A model generated the notes under the pieces. That model had not been told where the DNA came from. It saw nothing but the letters and a program-made list of their open reading frames with translations, and made no database searches. From positions 80,150 to 138,914 of the forward strand of contig JAAVCL010000007.1 of assembly GCA_014802335.1 (NCBI GenBank): a DNA stretch of 58,765 nucleotides, written 5' to 3'. The position numbers and the translations under genes are program-made. Shown here piece by piece: positions 26,803-35,443 of the stretch. Positions within the stretch are counted from its first letter, which is position 1. Each line of letters starts with the position of its first letter. Source of the stretch: Bacteroides sp. (lineage in GTDB: Bacteria > Bacteroidota > Bacteroidia > Bacteroidales > Muribaculaceae).

Positions 26803-28005
26803 ATGGCAGTAAAAAAGAAAGCGGCGGCCGCAGCGCCGACGCGCATATCAGATAAAGCAGAGAAACTGAAGGCGTTGAATGTAACGATGCAACACCTTGA
26901 GAAAGATTTTGGCGCGGGCACAGTGATGCGTCTCGGAGATAATGCCAACCAGAACGTTGAGGCAATATCCACCGGCTCTCTCGGACTCGACTATGCACTT
27001 GGCATCGGAGGGCTTCCGCGTGGCCGAATCACCGAAATCTATGGTCCTGAATCGTCGGGTAAGACAACTCTGGCAATCCACGTTATCGCAGAGGCTCAGA
27101 AGCGCGGAGGTATCTGTGCCATCATTGATGCCGAGCATGCATTCGACCGTTTCTATGCCGAGAAATTGGGGGTAGATGTCAACAACCTGTGGCTCGCTCA
27201 GCCCGACAACGGCGAGCAAGCTTTAGACATTGCCGAACAGCTTATCAACTCGGGCGCAATTGACGTATTGGTCATTGACTCGGTGGCTGCCCTCACGCCC
27301 AAAGCCGAAATCGAAGGTGAGATGGGCGATAAGAACATGGGTCTTCATGCACGTCTCATGTCGCAGGCCATGCGTAAGCTCACGGGCACAATCTCGCGCA
27401 CGCGCACTTGCTGCATTTTCATCAACCAGCTCCGCGAAAAGATCGGCGTGATGTTTGGCAATCCGGAAACCACCACCGGCGGTAACGCCCTTAAATTCTA
27501 TGCTTCCGTCCGCATTGATATCCGTCCTTCTTCTTACATCAAGGATGGCGACACCACTATCGGACGTGTGGCCAAGGTGAAGGTTGTAAAAAACAAGATG
27601 GCTCCTCCTTTCATGAAAGCCGAATTCGAAATAATGTATGGCGAAGGTATTTCAAAAGCCGGAGAAATCATTGACATGGCTGTGGCTCAAGGAATCGTAA
27701 AGAAATCAGGCTCCTGGTTCTCTTATAATAATGCAAAACTTGGTCAGGGACGTGACGCGGTGAAGAAAGTAATTGCTGAAAATCCGGAACTTGCCGAAGA
27801 ACTCGAACAGCAGATTCTCGAAAAGATGAAAGCCGAGAAAGAGCAAGGAAAGAAACCGGTCAACCCTTTCCTGCCGAGCAAAGATAATGTGAAGTCTGAC
27901 ACGGAGGATGCCCCCGACCAGGAAGTGGCCGAGATGGATATGACTTCGGAAGCTGAATCAGACACAGATCTGTTTGGTGACGATTTTGATATCGAAATAG
28001 ATTAA
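26803..28005 (+). CDS. recA: Recombinase RecA
   Basis: 400 residues from the ATG at 26803 ([14 protein letters not shown]). ATP-dependent strand-exchange protein and SOS co-protease. The P-loop is [13 protein letters not shown], Walker B is [10 protein letters not shown], loop L1 is around [22 protein letters not shown] and loop L2 around [31 protein letters not shown]. The C-terminal tail is acidic (last 40 residues Asp/Glu-rich), as usual. A TACTTTTG -7 box at 26770-26777 fits the Bacteroidetes consensus, with no clear -33. No LexA-like box is recognisable. The gene marks the left edge of the unusual operon that follows. Confidence 0.98.
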   Translation: MAVKKKAAAAAPTRISDKAEKLKALNVTMQHLEKDFGAGTVMRLGDNANQNVEAISTGSLGLDYALGIGGLPRGRITEIYGPESSGKTTLAIHVIAEAQKRGGICAIIDAEHAFDRFYAEKLGVDVNNLWLAQPDNGEQALDIAEQLINSGAIDVLVIDSVAALTPKAEIEGEMGDKNMGLHARLMSQAMRKLTGTISRTRTCCIFINQLREKIGVMFGNPETTTGGNALKFYASVRIDIRPSSYIKDGDTTIGRVAKVKVVKNKMAPPFMKAEFEIMYGEGISKAGEIIDMAVAQGIVKKSGSWFSYNNAKLGQGRDAVKKVIAENPELAEELEQQILEKMKAEKEQGKKPVNPFLPSKDNVKSDTEDAPDQEVAEMDMTSEAESDTDLFGDDFDIEID

Positions 28006-28044
28006 GACCCGATGACTGTTCTTCTTTCAGGAGAATGACATAAT

Positions 28045-28089
28045 CAAAGACCTCATCTCGGATTTTAAATCCCGCAGATGAGGTCTTTG
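28045..28089. terminator. Bidirectional terminator between recA and the large minus-strand operon
   Basis: CAAAGACCTCATCT (28045-28058) and AGATGAGGTCTTTG (28076-28089) form a 14-bp stem. It would end both recA and the operon running toward it from 42.7 kb. Confidence 0.85.
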
Positions 28090-28163
28090 CCTATTATTTA
28101 ATACTCCAATATTCTGCATGGCAGCTAAGTCATGCTCAATGGTACGCTGACTTAAAAACGAGA

Positions 28164-28262
28164 TTACTTATCTTTACGTTCAATCCACCATTTACGGATT
28201 TCATGTGCCGGCAGTTTCGCGCAGAAAAGCGCGCAGATTAGAAGATAATGAGTCGTCATCAT
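28164..28262 (-). CDS. Possible 32-residue small membrane protein at the operon end
   Basis: Open frame starting with MMTTHYLLICALFCAKLPAH and ending in a basic, Trp-containing tail (RKWWIERKDK), 13 nt after the WG-repeat gene. A short hydrophobic helix followed by positive charge is a plausible membrane miniprotein. Nothing else supports it, and it could be chance. Confidence 0.35.
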   Translation of the reverse strand: MMTTHYLLICALFCAKLPAHEIRKWWIERKDK

Positions 28263-28275
28263 AGTTATATGAATT

Positions 28276-29400
28276 TTAATGTTTGACGATTTCCCCCTTG
28301 GAGTTGATTATTACTCCGGCATTTGCATCCTTATATCGGCATAGATATGTGTCTTTGGTAAGCGGTAAGACTTCCCAATATAGGGGTTCGGTAACGATGT
28401 CGCCGTTGACAGTACAGAGTCCCTCGTATCCATCTGGCATACGATAGCGCATCAGAGTCGTAGCATCGATGAGTTTGTTGCCTTCTTCATCCCACTCGTC
28501 TTTGTCGTAGTACATCTTTTCAACATCGCGGATCAGGAACTTTTCGGACTTAACACCATCGTAGCTATAAGAGAGCTGAAGATGGTTTGGCAGAGTGGCA
28601 ACGATGCCAAGATCATCGGTAAAGTTCAATTCGGAATAGCCGGTGTCAAAGACGGGCTCGGCTTTGTCATTGAATGCATACCATAGCCCGGTTTCGTTAT
28701 CGCCTTTGCGCATATTCCAGAAATTGTGCTTTTCAGCGATTATCCAATCGTAGGTAGGCTCGATTGCCCAATTGAAATTACGGTCTATCAGACCCATCAT
28801 ACCGTTGTCGGCAGCGAGTGCACAGTAATCGCCGTGGAAAACATAACCGCTATTCTTAGGATTGTAACGTAGTTTCTTATTGTTGACTGGTTTCCCGGAA
28901 TGGTCAATGAAATACACGCTGTCGCCTTCTGCGACTCCGGCCACACCACTTGAAAACAACCATGCTTTAGTGTATTTGGCAGGGATCGAAACTTCGCCAC
29001 TGAAACGATTGATGTAACCGCGTTTACCACTCTTCGAATAGACCATCAGGCTGTCTTCATCATGAGGCATAGCAATCCATTCTATCCCTTTTTGAACTAC
29101 CTCTCCGGTACTGATGTGAACGATAGAACCTAATCCGTTATAAGGTTTAACGAACTTGTAGTTGTGGCTAATGCGTTGTATATCGGCGTAGCCACGATGT
29201 TCACGCAACTTGTAAGTGAGATACGAGTGAACCAAGCAACCGGAGACAGCTACAATGCAGATAGTGATGACCGACCAAATAACGCGCCAGAATTTGGACT
29301 TGTACTTGGGATTGAAGGCACGACCAACCCAACACATTGCTTGCCAAATACCTTGCCAAAGGTTTGCAAGCCAGTTCTTGAAAGTAATTTTGTTGCTCAT
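28276..29400 (-). CDS. Membrane-anchored WG-repeat protein
   Basis: 374 residues. A cytoplasmic or amphipathic N-terminus (about 1-38) precedes one transmembrane helix (VIWSVITICIVAVSGCLVHSYL, about 39-60), followed by an extracytoplasmic beta-propeller-like region of WG-type repeats (GKRGYINRFSGEVSIPAKYTKAW, MMGLIDRNFNWAIEPTYDWI, NAGVIINSKGEIV). WG repeats are usually protein or glycan binding surfaces in bacterial envelope or conflict systems. It is the last large gene of the minus-strand cluster starting at 42656, 133 nt after the small membrane protein gene. It might be a separate transcript because of that larger gap. Confidence 0.75.
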   Translation of the reverse strand: MSNKITFKNWLANLWQGIWQAMCWVGRAFNPKYKSKFWRVIWSVITICIVAVSGCLVHSYLTYKLREHRGYADIQRISHNYKFVKPYNGLGSIVHISTGEVVQKGIEWIAMPHDEDSLMVYSKSGKRGYINRFSGEVSIPAKYTKAWLFSSGVAGVAEGDSVYFIDHSGKPVNNKKLRYNPKNSGYVFHGDYCALAADNGMMGLIDRNFNWAIEPTYDWIIAEKHNFWNMRKGDNETGLWYAFNDKAEPVFDTGYSELNFTDDLGIVATLPNHLQLSYSYDGVKSEKFLIRDVEKMYYDKDEWDEEGNKLIDATTLMRYRMPDGYEGLCTVNGDIVTEPLYWEVLPLTKDTYLCRYKDANAGVIINSKGEIVKH

Positions 29401-29505
29401 AAATGATATAGTTTGTGGTTTCTATATGTAATGAGTAGAGCAACATCAAAATCTATCGTGTAAAGCATCAAAAAAGCGATGGATATCTCCACCGCAAAAT
29501 AAAAA

Positions 29506-29748
29506 AGGACAGTGACCGATTAATACTGTTATCCTAAGGAAGTAGGTAAATTCCGATTACGTATAGTATAATAATCACCAAGACAGTCAACTCATGAAAA
29601 TCGGTGAAATTCATTTGTGGAAGTTTTTTCATCTCGTCAATGATGTCATTGAGCATTCTTGAAACAACATTAGCCCAAACCATTAATATGGTATTGATAA
29701 GAATTTCATTTTTACTCATAATCGTGACCATTTTGTGGTCACTGTCCT
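29506..29748. repeat. 12-bp inverted repeats flanking a small gene
   Basis: AGGACAGTGACC (29506-29517) and GGTCACTGTCCT (29737-29748) are perfect inverted copies that bracket the 61-residue membrane protein gene. The right copy also forms a local hairpin GTGACCA-TTTTG-TGGTCAC (29724-29742). This could be a cassette boundary or a pair of operators. Confidence 0.6.
29534..29719 (-). CDS. Small membrane protein
   Basis: 61 residues from MSKNEILINTILMVW. An N-terminal amphipathic segment (NEILINTILMVWANVVSRML), then a charged linker (DEMKKLPQ), then a C-terminal hydrophobic helix (LTVLVIIILYVIGIYLLP). I do not recognise a family. It lies between the WG-repeat gene and the 153-residue unknown, within inverted repeats. 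As a small membrane protein in a caspase/dynamin operon it could be an effector or an anchor, but this is speculation. Confidence 0.5.
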   Translation of the reverse strand: MSKNEILINTILMVWANVVSRMLNDIIDEMKKLPQMNFTDFHELTVLVIIILYVIGIYLLP

Positions 29749-29769
29749 AAATATATTAGTGTTTATAAT

Positions 29770-30231
29770 TCAGCTTATACCGGGTGCTTTCGGAGGCAGT
29801 CCGTATGTTGGTGTTCCCCAGTGGTCATAAAGACGTCCCTGCTGTTTGTTTGCCTCGGCCTCCCATTTGAGCATTTCTTCAATGTTTCCAGAAGCCTTCG
29901 CATCCTTATAATGTTCAACTGCGGTATCTCGCATAGCTTCTATCTCATTGCTTTTATCAAGACGCATTTGATCATAACTCTCTACTTCAGCTCCAGTAAA
30001 AGAAGTCGAATTGTCTGCATGAGGGGTTACTCCGCCAAAACTACTGGATGGCAAGCCACTCATGATATCTACGTCCATGGGGTCACAAATATGTGTGCCA
30101 CCAAAGATGTCAGTTACCTCACATAGATTTGTTCCTTCTATCGGGGCATACGTTGGGGAATTTGAAATCGTGGGGGTGATATTAGGTGTCCCTTCGGGAG
30201 CATCCTGTCCCGGTATAAAGTCTTCGTTCAT
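29770..30231 (-). CDS. Hypothetical protein, disordered N-terminus and helical C-terminus
   Basis: 153 residues, no recognised family. The first 90 residues are Pro/Thr/Ser/Asn-rich and probably disordered, with one CEVTDIFGGTHICDP segment holding two cysteines. About residues 80-130 form a charged helix (SYDQMRLDKSNEIEAMRDTAVEHYKDAKASG, EEMLKWEAEANKQQGRL). No signal peptide. It lies 75 nt after the beta-sandwich gene in the same direction, so it probably belongs to the operon. The helical part could be a coiled-coil partner of another cluster protein. Confidence 0.6.
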   Translation of the reverse strand: MNEDFIPGQDAPEGTPNITPTISNSPTYAPIEGTNLCEVTDIFGGTHICDPMDVDIMSGLPSSSFGGVTPHADNSTSFTGAEVESYDQMRLDKSNEIEAMRDTAVEHYKDAKASGNIEEMLKWEAEANKQQGRLYDHWGTPTYGLPPKAPGIS

Positions 30232-30306
30232 ATACGGTTTTTTTTACTAAAAGAGTTGAGCCATATTATTTTATATCACACGGAGCTTAAATTTCTGACA
30301 AAATAA

Positions 30307-30720
30307 TTATTTGTAAGAGAAATGATATAGCTCCGATCGAGCAATCACGACATTTTCTATCCATATAACAAGTTGAAAATCAAGCAATGATCCACTAATA
30401 ACATGCAACTCATTATACGGCATAAAGATTACTAAATCGCTAAATCTTTTATTGTCTTTATTACAAAAGAAGGATTCATGGGTTGCCACTTGTTGGTCTG
30501 AGGCACAAAATCTACCATTTATGTCTTGGATTGCATTTCCATTCCTATAATAGAAATATACTGCTAAAGCTCCTGTTTTGTAAAAAGCATTATGGACTGA
30601 AAAATCAGTATGAATTTTCATGCCTTTAACTCTACCGTTATACACATTATGCTCAATCCAAACAACCTTAAATTCTCCAGTGATACCGGCAGTTTCATCG
30701 GGAAAATACATTTTACCCAT
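30307..30720 (-). CDS. Beta-sandwich protein paired with the caspase gene
   Basis: 137-residue soluble protein, predicted mostly beta. Segments such as VWIEHNVYNGRVKGMKIHTDF, GALAVYFYYRNGNAIQDINGRF and FMPYNELHVISGSLLDFQLVIWI look like a C2/immunoglobulin-like sandwich of a kind that in other bacteria I associate with caspase-like or signalling proteins, sometimes as a fused C-terminal domain. I cannot name the family. It starts 6 nt after the caspase stop, so the two proteins are probably made together and may form a complex; a regulatory or substrate-recognition subunit is a reasonable guess. Confidence 0.65.
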   Translation of the reverse strand: MGKMYFPDETAGITGEFKVVWIEHNVYNGRVKGMKIHTDFSVHNAFYKTGALAVYFYYRNGNAIQDINGRFCASDQQVATHESFFCNKDNKRFSDLVIFMPYNELHVISGSLLDFQLVIWIENVVIARSELYHFSYK

Positions 30721-30726
30721 AATGGT

Positions 30727-31695
30727 TCAAATTGATATTAATTTAAAATCTATTGGAAAATAAGGAGATATAATCAAAATTGGTTGTTGATAGAACGAAT
30801 GGTCAATAGCATACGACATAGCAAACTTATTAGTCTCTTGAAACATTTGAACCACGCTAATAGGCTTACTAATATATTGAAGCAGCCCAAAAGCGAATGG
30901 ACTATGTTCAGTCGGGATTCCGTCATAGGCAACCGCACCAAGTGAAGAAGAAAAAGCCATAAGAGTTCGTCCAGCACTTTTAACCATTTCGGGATTACCT
31001 TCGCCATTAACGATTACAGAGCATGCATCCGATGCTAAAATTATATTTTTGTAATCGGTACCAGACAAAAACTCATCAATCTCTTCTAGACATAAAGGAT
31101 TTTTATCTGAAGTGGATTCATCTATTGAGGTTATGTAATGCCTTCCCTGGTTGGAATGTCCATGCCCGGAGAAATAGAAGAAAACATGATCATAGACACG
31201 TGCTTTTAATTCTAAAGCTTGTATCGCATCTATCATCTGTGATTTAGTAGCATTCTTTAGAATTGTCACATCGACCTTCATTGCTCTAAGCTGCTTGGCT
31301 ATAGCTTCAGCATCTTTTATACAGTTATTCAGCGGACTTGTAGGGTAATCGTTATTACCAATAACTAAAGCGGTTATTTTATGAGCAGTTATGGGTTGTG
31401 ATTCTGGATATTCTGGAGGGATAGGTTGATTGTTACCATATGGCAACTCTTCATTAGTGGGCATTGAGAAATCATGCAATAATTCTCCTTTCCACCAATA
31501 TCCATACTTTACAATTTCACCTCTATCATAAAGAGTCCCGACACCACACATAGAACCATTTGCCCATGCTCCTATATATGATTGCCCATTATCCCATGCA
31601 CAGGACGCCTCCTGGGACTCTGGCAAGCCATCGTCATTAAGTTCTCCAATATACAGCCCGCCATCTGGAAGAATTAACGTAGAAAAATTAGCCAT
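30727..31695 (-). CDS. Caspase-family cysteine peptidase with N-terminal MORN repeats
   Basis: 322 residues. N-terminal MORN-like motifs (GGLYIGELNDDGLP, GQSYIGAWANGSMCGVGTLYDRG) may bind lipid or protein. The peptidase C14-like domain is about residues 105-300. It starts ALVIGNNDYPTSPLNNCIKDA, has the catalytic His in VFFYFSGHGHSN and the catalytic Cys in IILASDACSV, the standard caspase/metacaspase dyad. A specificity segment follows at MAFSSSLGAVAYDG. Bacterial caspase-like proteases often act in conflict or cell-suicide systems by cleaving a partner such as a gasdermin. No gasdermin-like gene is visible here, so the substrate may be another operon product. Confidence 0.9.
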   Translation of the reverse strand: MANFSTLILPDGGLYIGELNDDGLPESQEASCAWDNGQSYIGAWANGSMCGVGTLYDRGEIVKYGYWWKGELLHDFSMPTNEELPYGNNQPIPPEYPESQPITAHKITALVIGNNDYPTSPLNNCIKDAEAIAKQLRAMKVDVTILKNATKSQMIDAIQALELKARVYDHVFFYFSGHGHSNQGRHYITSIDESTSDKNPLCLEEIDEFLSGTDYKNIILASDACSVIVNGEGNPEMVKSAGRTLMAFSSSLGAVAYDGIPTEHSPFAFGLLQYISKPISVVQMFQETNKFAMSYAIDHSFYQQPILIISPYFPIDFKLISI

Positions 31696-31701
31696 AACTC
31701 T

Positions 31702-32013
31702 CTATAGGTTATCCAATAACCGTTTAAACCAATGGATTGATACCTTTGATATACCACTCATTATAGCAAGAGATGATGCTATTTCCTTAGTATTTGGCGA
31801 ATATTTCGTATGCGTTAGACTATCACATGACATACGCATTTGGGAAATGTGAGCAGTCTTACCACACTTAGAACACCGAACCATACCACTGCTGTTAATC
31901 ATCAAAAGGCCTTTACAAATATCTCCATGAACCCAAAGCTCAGGATTATAATTTTGATCCTTAGCACATTTTGGGCACGGCATATTTATCTTTTGCCAAC
32001 TGTATTCATTCAT
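31702..32013 (-). CDS. Zinc-ribbon protein 1 of 3
   Basis: 103 residues. Cysteine pairs CPKC (13-16) and CSKC (47-50), with a third pattern LWVHGDICKG like those of the two larger zinc-ribbon proteins (WTHGxxxxGxxCGG and WIHGNNCGG). The C-terminus SIHWFKRLLDNL corresponds to their GLKWLNxLT motif. It is therefore a shortened or diverged paralogue. It overlaps the AAA ATPase gene by 8 nt and sits 6 nt before the caspase gene. The role could be adaptor or substrate tag-like; not known. Confidence 0.7.
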   Translation of the reverse strand: MNEYSWQKINMPCPKCAKDQNYNPELWVHGDICKGLLMINSSGMVRCSKCGKTAHISQMRMSCDSLTHTKYSPNTKEIASSLAIMSGISKVSIHWFKRLLDNL

Positions 32014-33493
32014 GATTCATGGATGATTTCCATTGGCTCGCTTCTTCTGAACGCACCTGAGTGGGTTTAATAACCTTAAATGCAGAATCAAAGTCTTCTC
32101 TGTCAATTCTGATATTTTCCGCTACTTCCGTCATTGTCGCTTTTCCGTTTTTATCAATTACGAGATGCCTACGTATTGCGGACATTACACTCTCTGTATA
32201 AAGTGCTGAAATATCGGCACCAGAATATCCATCAATTTTTTTTGCCAATTGATACAGGAACTCATCATTCACAGAATCTGAGAAAAGATTTGCCGCGTCA
32301 AGTTTTACATATTTCTGAAGAATATCATAACGAGCTTCTAAATCAGGTTGTGGCACTTCAATCTCTTTATCAAATCGCCCGGGTCTTCTTAACGCCGGAT
32401 CAATAACATTCAATCTATTGGTGGCTCCAATAACAAAGACACGATGACTTGATTTTATTCCATCCATTAGTGACAATAATTGACCCACCAAAGATACTTC
32501 ATGGTTAGCACTGTCAACCTCTCGGATGGATGCAATTGCATCTATTTCATCTATGAAAATAACTGCATTCTTCTTTCTCTCTGCCTCCTCAAATTTTTTC
32601 CCAAGATTATATTCTCCCACACCTTTGAACTTCTGTAGGGCATCAGATAAATCAATTTCAATAAAAGCAGCTCCAAAAGATTGAGCAACAGCTCTGGCTA
32701 TCATAGTCTTACCATTTCCCGGAGGTCCATATAACAAAACCCCTTTAGGCGGTCTTATCCCAAATTTTGTAAAATATTCGGGATAATTCATCGGAAGTTG
32801 TATGATACGTCTTAATTCATCGATAACCTTTTTCTGACCGCCAATTTGCGTGAAGTCGATAATTTGTTGCGGATTTGCCGGTTTACCTTCTGTAACAATT
32901 TGTGTATCTGCACTTATCCAATATGGCTGTTCATCATCACCATTATATGGCGAGGTTTTTATAATAGTTCCAACCACAGCATCCGTATAAGTCTTATTAT
33001 AAAAGAATCTCTGCTGAGCACAAAATAGCTTAAGCTGCTTGCGCAAATGCTTTTCAGCAGATTCAAAGTCCTTTTCTGACCATCGCTCAACTTCTTCCTC
33101 AGGAATTTTAATAGTAATGACATCCGCCGTAGGAATATCTGTTGTTTGAACAACAGATACTTCTACCGTAGAACGCTTATTAGTCGTACAGTCTCTCTCT
33201 GGCATTATCTCCTGAGACAGCCAGACCAATCCTTCTCCCTCGCGTGAATAAATCGAGTCAGAAGGGAGTTTGGCTAATCGAGTGTAAATTACGAAATCAC
33301 TAAATTCCGCAGGGTTATCGCACTCTATTTTAACAAAGAATTCTTCTCTGCCTTCGCGATAAATTGGATAATCTTCTAATAGTTTATTCCAATCATCTTC
33401 AAGCACCCATGCACACATCGTATATGGATGGAGCTCAAAGTGGTTGTTGAGAGCGCGATATTTAAATATCTTAAACTGCATATGATATAGCAA
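32006..33493 (-). CDS. Cdc48/PAN-like AAA+ ATPase
   Basis: 495-residue classic-clade AAA+ ATPase with a single ATPase domain. The N-terminal ~180 residues are unique to this protein. The core begins FTQIGGQKKVIDELRRII, with Walker A GPPGNGKTM (about residue 250), Walker B AVIFIDEIDAIASI, the second region of homology PALRRPGRFDKEIEVPQPD and the sensor 2 part GYSGADISALYTESVMSAIRRH. Such ATPases unfold or remodel protein complexes and often feed proteases. It lacks a membrane segment and an FtsH peptidase domain. Close neighbours are zinc-ribbon proteins on both sides and the caspase, so it may deliver or disassemble targets for proteolysis. Confidence 0.93.
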   Translation of the reverse strand: MLYHMQFKIFKYRALNNHFELHPYTMCAWVLEDDWNKLLEDYPIYREGREEFFVKIECDNPAEFSDFVIYTRLAKLPSDSIYSREGEGLVWLSQEIMPERDCTTNKRSTVEVSVVQTTDIPTADVITIKIPEEEVERWSEKDFESAEKHLRKQLKLFCAQQRFFYNKTYTDAVVGTIIKTSPYNGDDEQPYWISADTQIVTEGKPANPQQIIDFTQIGGQKKVIDELRRIIQLPMNYPEYFTKFGIRPPKGVLLYGPPGNGKTMIARAVAQSFGAAFIEIDLSDALQKFKGVGEYNLGKKFEEAERKKNAVIFIDEIDAIASIREVDSANHEVSLVGQLLSLMDGIKSSHRVFVIGATNRLNVIDPALRRPGRFDKEIEVPQPDLEARYDILQKYVKLDAANLFSDSVNDEFLYQLAKKIDGYSGADISALYTESVMSAIRRHLVIDKNGKATMTEVAENIRIDREDFDSAFKVIKPTQVRSEEASQWKSSMNHE

Positions 33494-33509
33494 TGTAATA
33501 AGGCGAAAA

Positions 33510-33911
33510 TTATTTTACACCAAATTTTTGATCCATCAGAGCTGTTGTTAGTCTATTGAGCCATTTCAGGCCGGCGGGTCCAGTGGTAATCTCACCAGCT
33601 ACGATAAGAGCATTAGCAAGATATTTACCATCAGTAATACTTAAGTATTCCTCCATCCCGTTTTGGCCATGGATAGGATTCGGACACTTATATGCCCAAT
33701 TGACAATCAGGTCTTTATTACCGCAGCGTTCGCAGTAATAGTAACCATTGTCACCAATGTACATATCTCCGCCACATTCTGTCCCATCAGCCTTTTGGCC
33801 ATGGGTCCAATAGGTAGGTGTTGTTGGAAGATTGTGTTCGAGACACACCGGGCACTTTATATGGAGTTGGAAGTACTCAGCTCCTTCTTTACAGAAATGC
33901 TTTAATTCCAT
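33510..33911 (-). CDS. Zinc-ribbon protein 2 of 3
   Basis: 133 residues. It has CPVC (20-23), then the signature YWTHGQKADGTECGGDMYIGDNGYYYCERCG with a CxxC, a further CPNPIHG motif, and a C-terminal helix GPAGLKWLNRLTTALMDQ. The same WxHG...CGGxxYIGxN and GLKWLNxxT blocks appear in the 150-residue protein at 34965-35417, showing a small paralogous family within one operon. Located 16 nt before the AAA ATPase gene. No known name. Confidence 0.75.
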   Translation of the reverse strand: MELKHFCKEGAEYFQLHIKCPVCLEHNLPTTPTYWTHGQKADGTECGGDMYIGDNGYYYCERCGNKDLIVNWAYKCPNPIHGQNGMEEYLSITDGKYLANALIVAGEITTGPAGLKWLNRLTTALMDQKFGVK

Positions 33912-33926
33912 GTTTTTTATTGCGTA

Positions 33927-34952
33927 TTAGTCTTTATCAAGAGATTGTACCAATTCAATGATTTCTTTTGCAAGCTTCTGAATACGAGCATATTTTTCAT
34001 CTTTAGACATGCCCGTCTTTACATCTTCATGTTTGCAAGGCTCTGGTTTAACCCCTGAATCAGATTTGGCATTCTCGTATTTGCTGATACTTAGATTGTT
34101 GTCTGGACCAAAATCAATATCAAACGGTTCTGCGGTCGAATCAATTATTGATGCCGTTTCAACCGCCGGAGCCGTTTGAGGATTGTTCCGTCGGTCGTAC
34201 ATTTGATCAATGGATTCTTCGTTTATACTCGGAAGCTGAGCTGCAACCGATGGGAGATATTCATTAACCATTTTAACAAACATCTTAAGAGGTGCACTAT
34301 TATCACAAACATATGAAAGGGCTGCAATGATGCGTTTATAACCATCTAAAGCGGTTCCTCTGTAGTGACTTGTAACAAGTTCAGTTGCCTCCTTGGATTC
34401 ATGTTCATAAATATGCTGACCTTCAATCCACGCCAGCATACCTTCATTTACGGCACGATACTTCTCTTCAGTTGTATCGTTTGTAAGAATTGGGGTGTCA
34501 TAGACATATTTATCAAACAAATCATCAATCTGATTAGTCTTATATGACACCGCTGCCATTATCGGTATGATGGCTGTGTCAACTGCATCATAGAAGTCTA
34601 AAAGGCTTCGACCGCCATACCATTCAAGGAGATCCTTCATAAAGGCCTCCACTGCAATTTTAAAGACCTCAGGGTTGTCATAGTGAGCACACATATACAA
34701 TCCTTTGCAATCCAAGGAAAGCTCAAGATAGTACATTGATTCATGTGCGACAGGAGATGAATTGTCATGATGATCGCGGGGTGTTCCGGCAGCTGTTTGC
34801 TTCAGTTGCGGATATACCCGGTCATTTGGAAGAAGATGCGCTTCTAATCGCTCTAACGACACTAATGTGCGGTGGAAAGCATCGTCCTCGGCCTGGAGCA
34901 TGGCTTGAATAACGTCTTGCTCCTTTTTTCGTTTATTTGAACCGAAAATCAT
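33927..34952 (-). CDS. Hypothetical cytoplasmic protein with coiled-coil end
   Basis: 341 residues, unrecognised. Mostly alpha-helical by composition. The first 60 residues are charged (FGSNKRKKEQDVIQAMLQAED). A middle region (75-245) looks globular, with cysteine/tyrosine-rich stretches (SLDCKGLYMCAHYDNPEV). Residues 255-305 are low complexity, and the end (EKYARIQKLAKEIIELVQSLDKD) is a short coiled coil. No transmembrane segment or enzymatic motif is seen. It lies between two zinc-ribbon genes with gaps of 12-15 nt, clearly part of the operon. Possibly a scaffold for the zinc-ribbon proteins. Confidence 0.7.
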   Translation of the reverse strand: MIFGSNKRKKEQDVIQAMLQAEDDAFHRTLVSLERLEAHLLPNDRVYPQLKQTAAGTPRDHHDNSSPVAHESMYYLELSLDCKGLYMCAHYDNPEVFKIAVEAFMKDLLEWYGGRSLLDFYDAVDTAIIPIMAAVSYKTNQIDDLFDKYVYDTPILTNDTTEEKYRAVNEGMLAWIEGQHIYEHESKEATELVTSHYRGTALDGYKRIIAALSYVCDNSAPLKMFVKMVNEYLPSVAAQLPSINEESIDQMYDRRNNPQTAPAVETASIIDSTAEPFDIDFGPDNNLSISKYENAKSDSGVKPEPCKHEDVKTGMSKDEKYARIQKLAKEIIELVQSLDKD

Positions 34953-34964
34953 TGTTTATTGTAT

Positions 34965-35417
34965 TTAATTTTTTGTTATTAGTCGTGAAGTAATTTCATT
35001 CAGCCACTTAAGGCCTGCACGATTTACAGGTAAAATTTTAAGAATATCTTGAAGAGGTTGTTCCTCACTCGAAACATCAACTTGTATGATGTTGTCCTTT
35101 ATTTCACCAGTTTTGTGCCAATATTTAATGTCTGAACTCTTGTGGCATTTCCCACAGACACAAATGGCATTATTCCCTATATATATTGTTCCTCCGCAAT
35201 TGTTGCCGTGAATCCACCGTTCATCTATATCTGCCGGACATTCGTCGGAAGGATTTAATGAATAATAAAGAATCCCAGCTTCTGTAAATGAATTTTCATT
35301 ACATTCACATTCTGGAGCAGAAAGTGACTCTGTTCCATTATCTCTTAATTTCTTTCCGCAATCCACGCAGAAAATAGAATCATCGGGTATTTCATTATTA
35401 CAGTTTGGACAAATCAT
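34965..35417 (-). CDS. Zinc-ribbon protein 3 of 3
   Basis: 150 residues. It begins with a canonical zinc ribbon (MICPNCNNEIPDDSIFCVDCGKKL, CxxC-x11-CxxC), then the shared block RWIHGNNCGGTIYIGNNAICVCGKCH, and ends with RAGLKWLNEITSRL, the same C-terminal helix as zinc-ribbon protein 2. It follows the GrpE-like gene after 26 nt. The N-terminal ribbon also resembles the one at the end of the Hsp70-like protein, so metal-binding ribbons recur as a theme through the operon. Confidence 0.75.
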   Translation of the reverse strand: MICPNCNNEIPDDSIFCVDCGKKLRDNGTESLSAPECECNENSFTEAGILYYSLNPSDECPADIDERWIHGNNCGGTIYIGNNAICVCGKCHKSSDIKYWHKTGEIKDNIIQVDVSSEEQPLQDILKILPVNRAGLKWLNEITSRLITKN

Positions 35418-35443
35418 ATGATTTATTTAATGAAATTTCAATA

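Noticed and set aside
29506..29748. Insertion sequence remnant
   Set aside because: Only 12-bp inverted repeats and no transposase-like residues; kept as a repeat feature instead.
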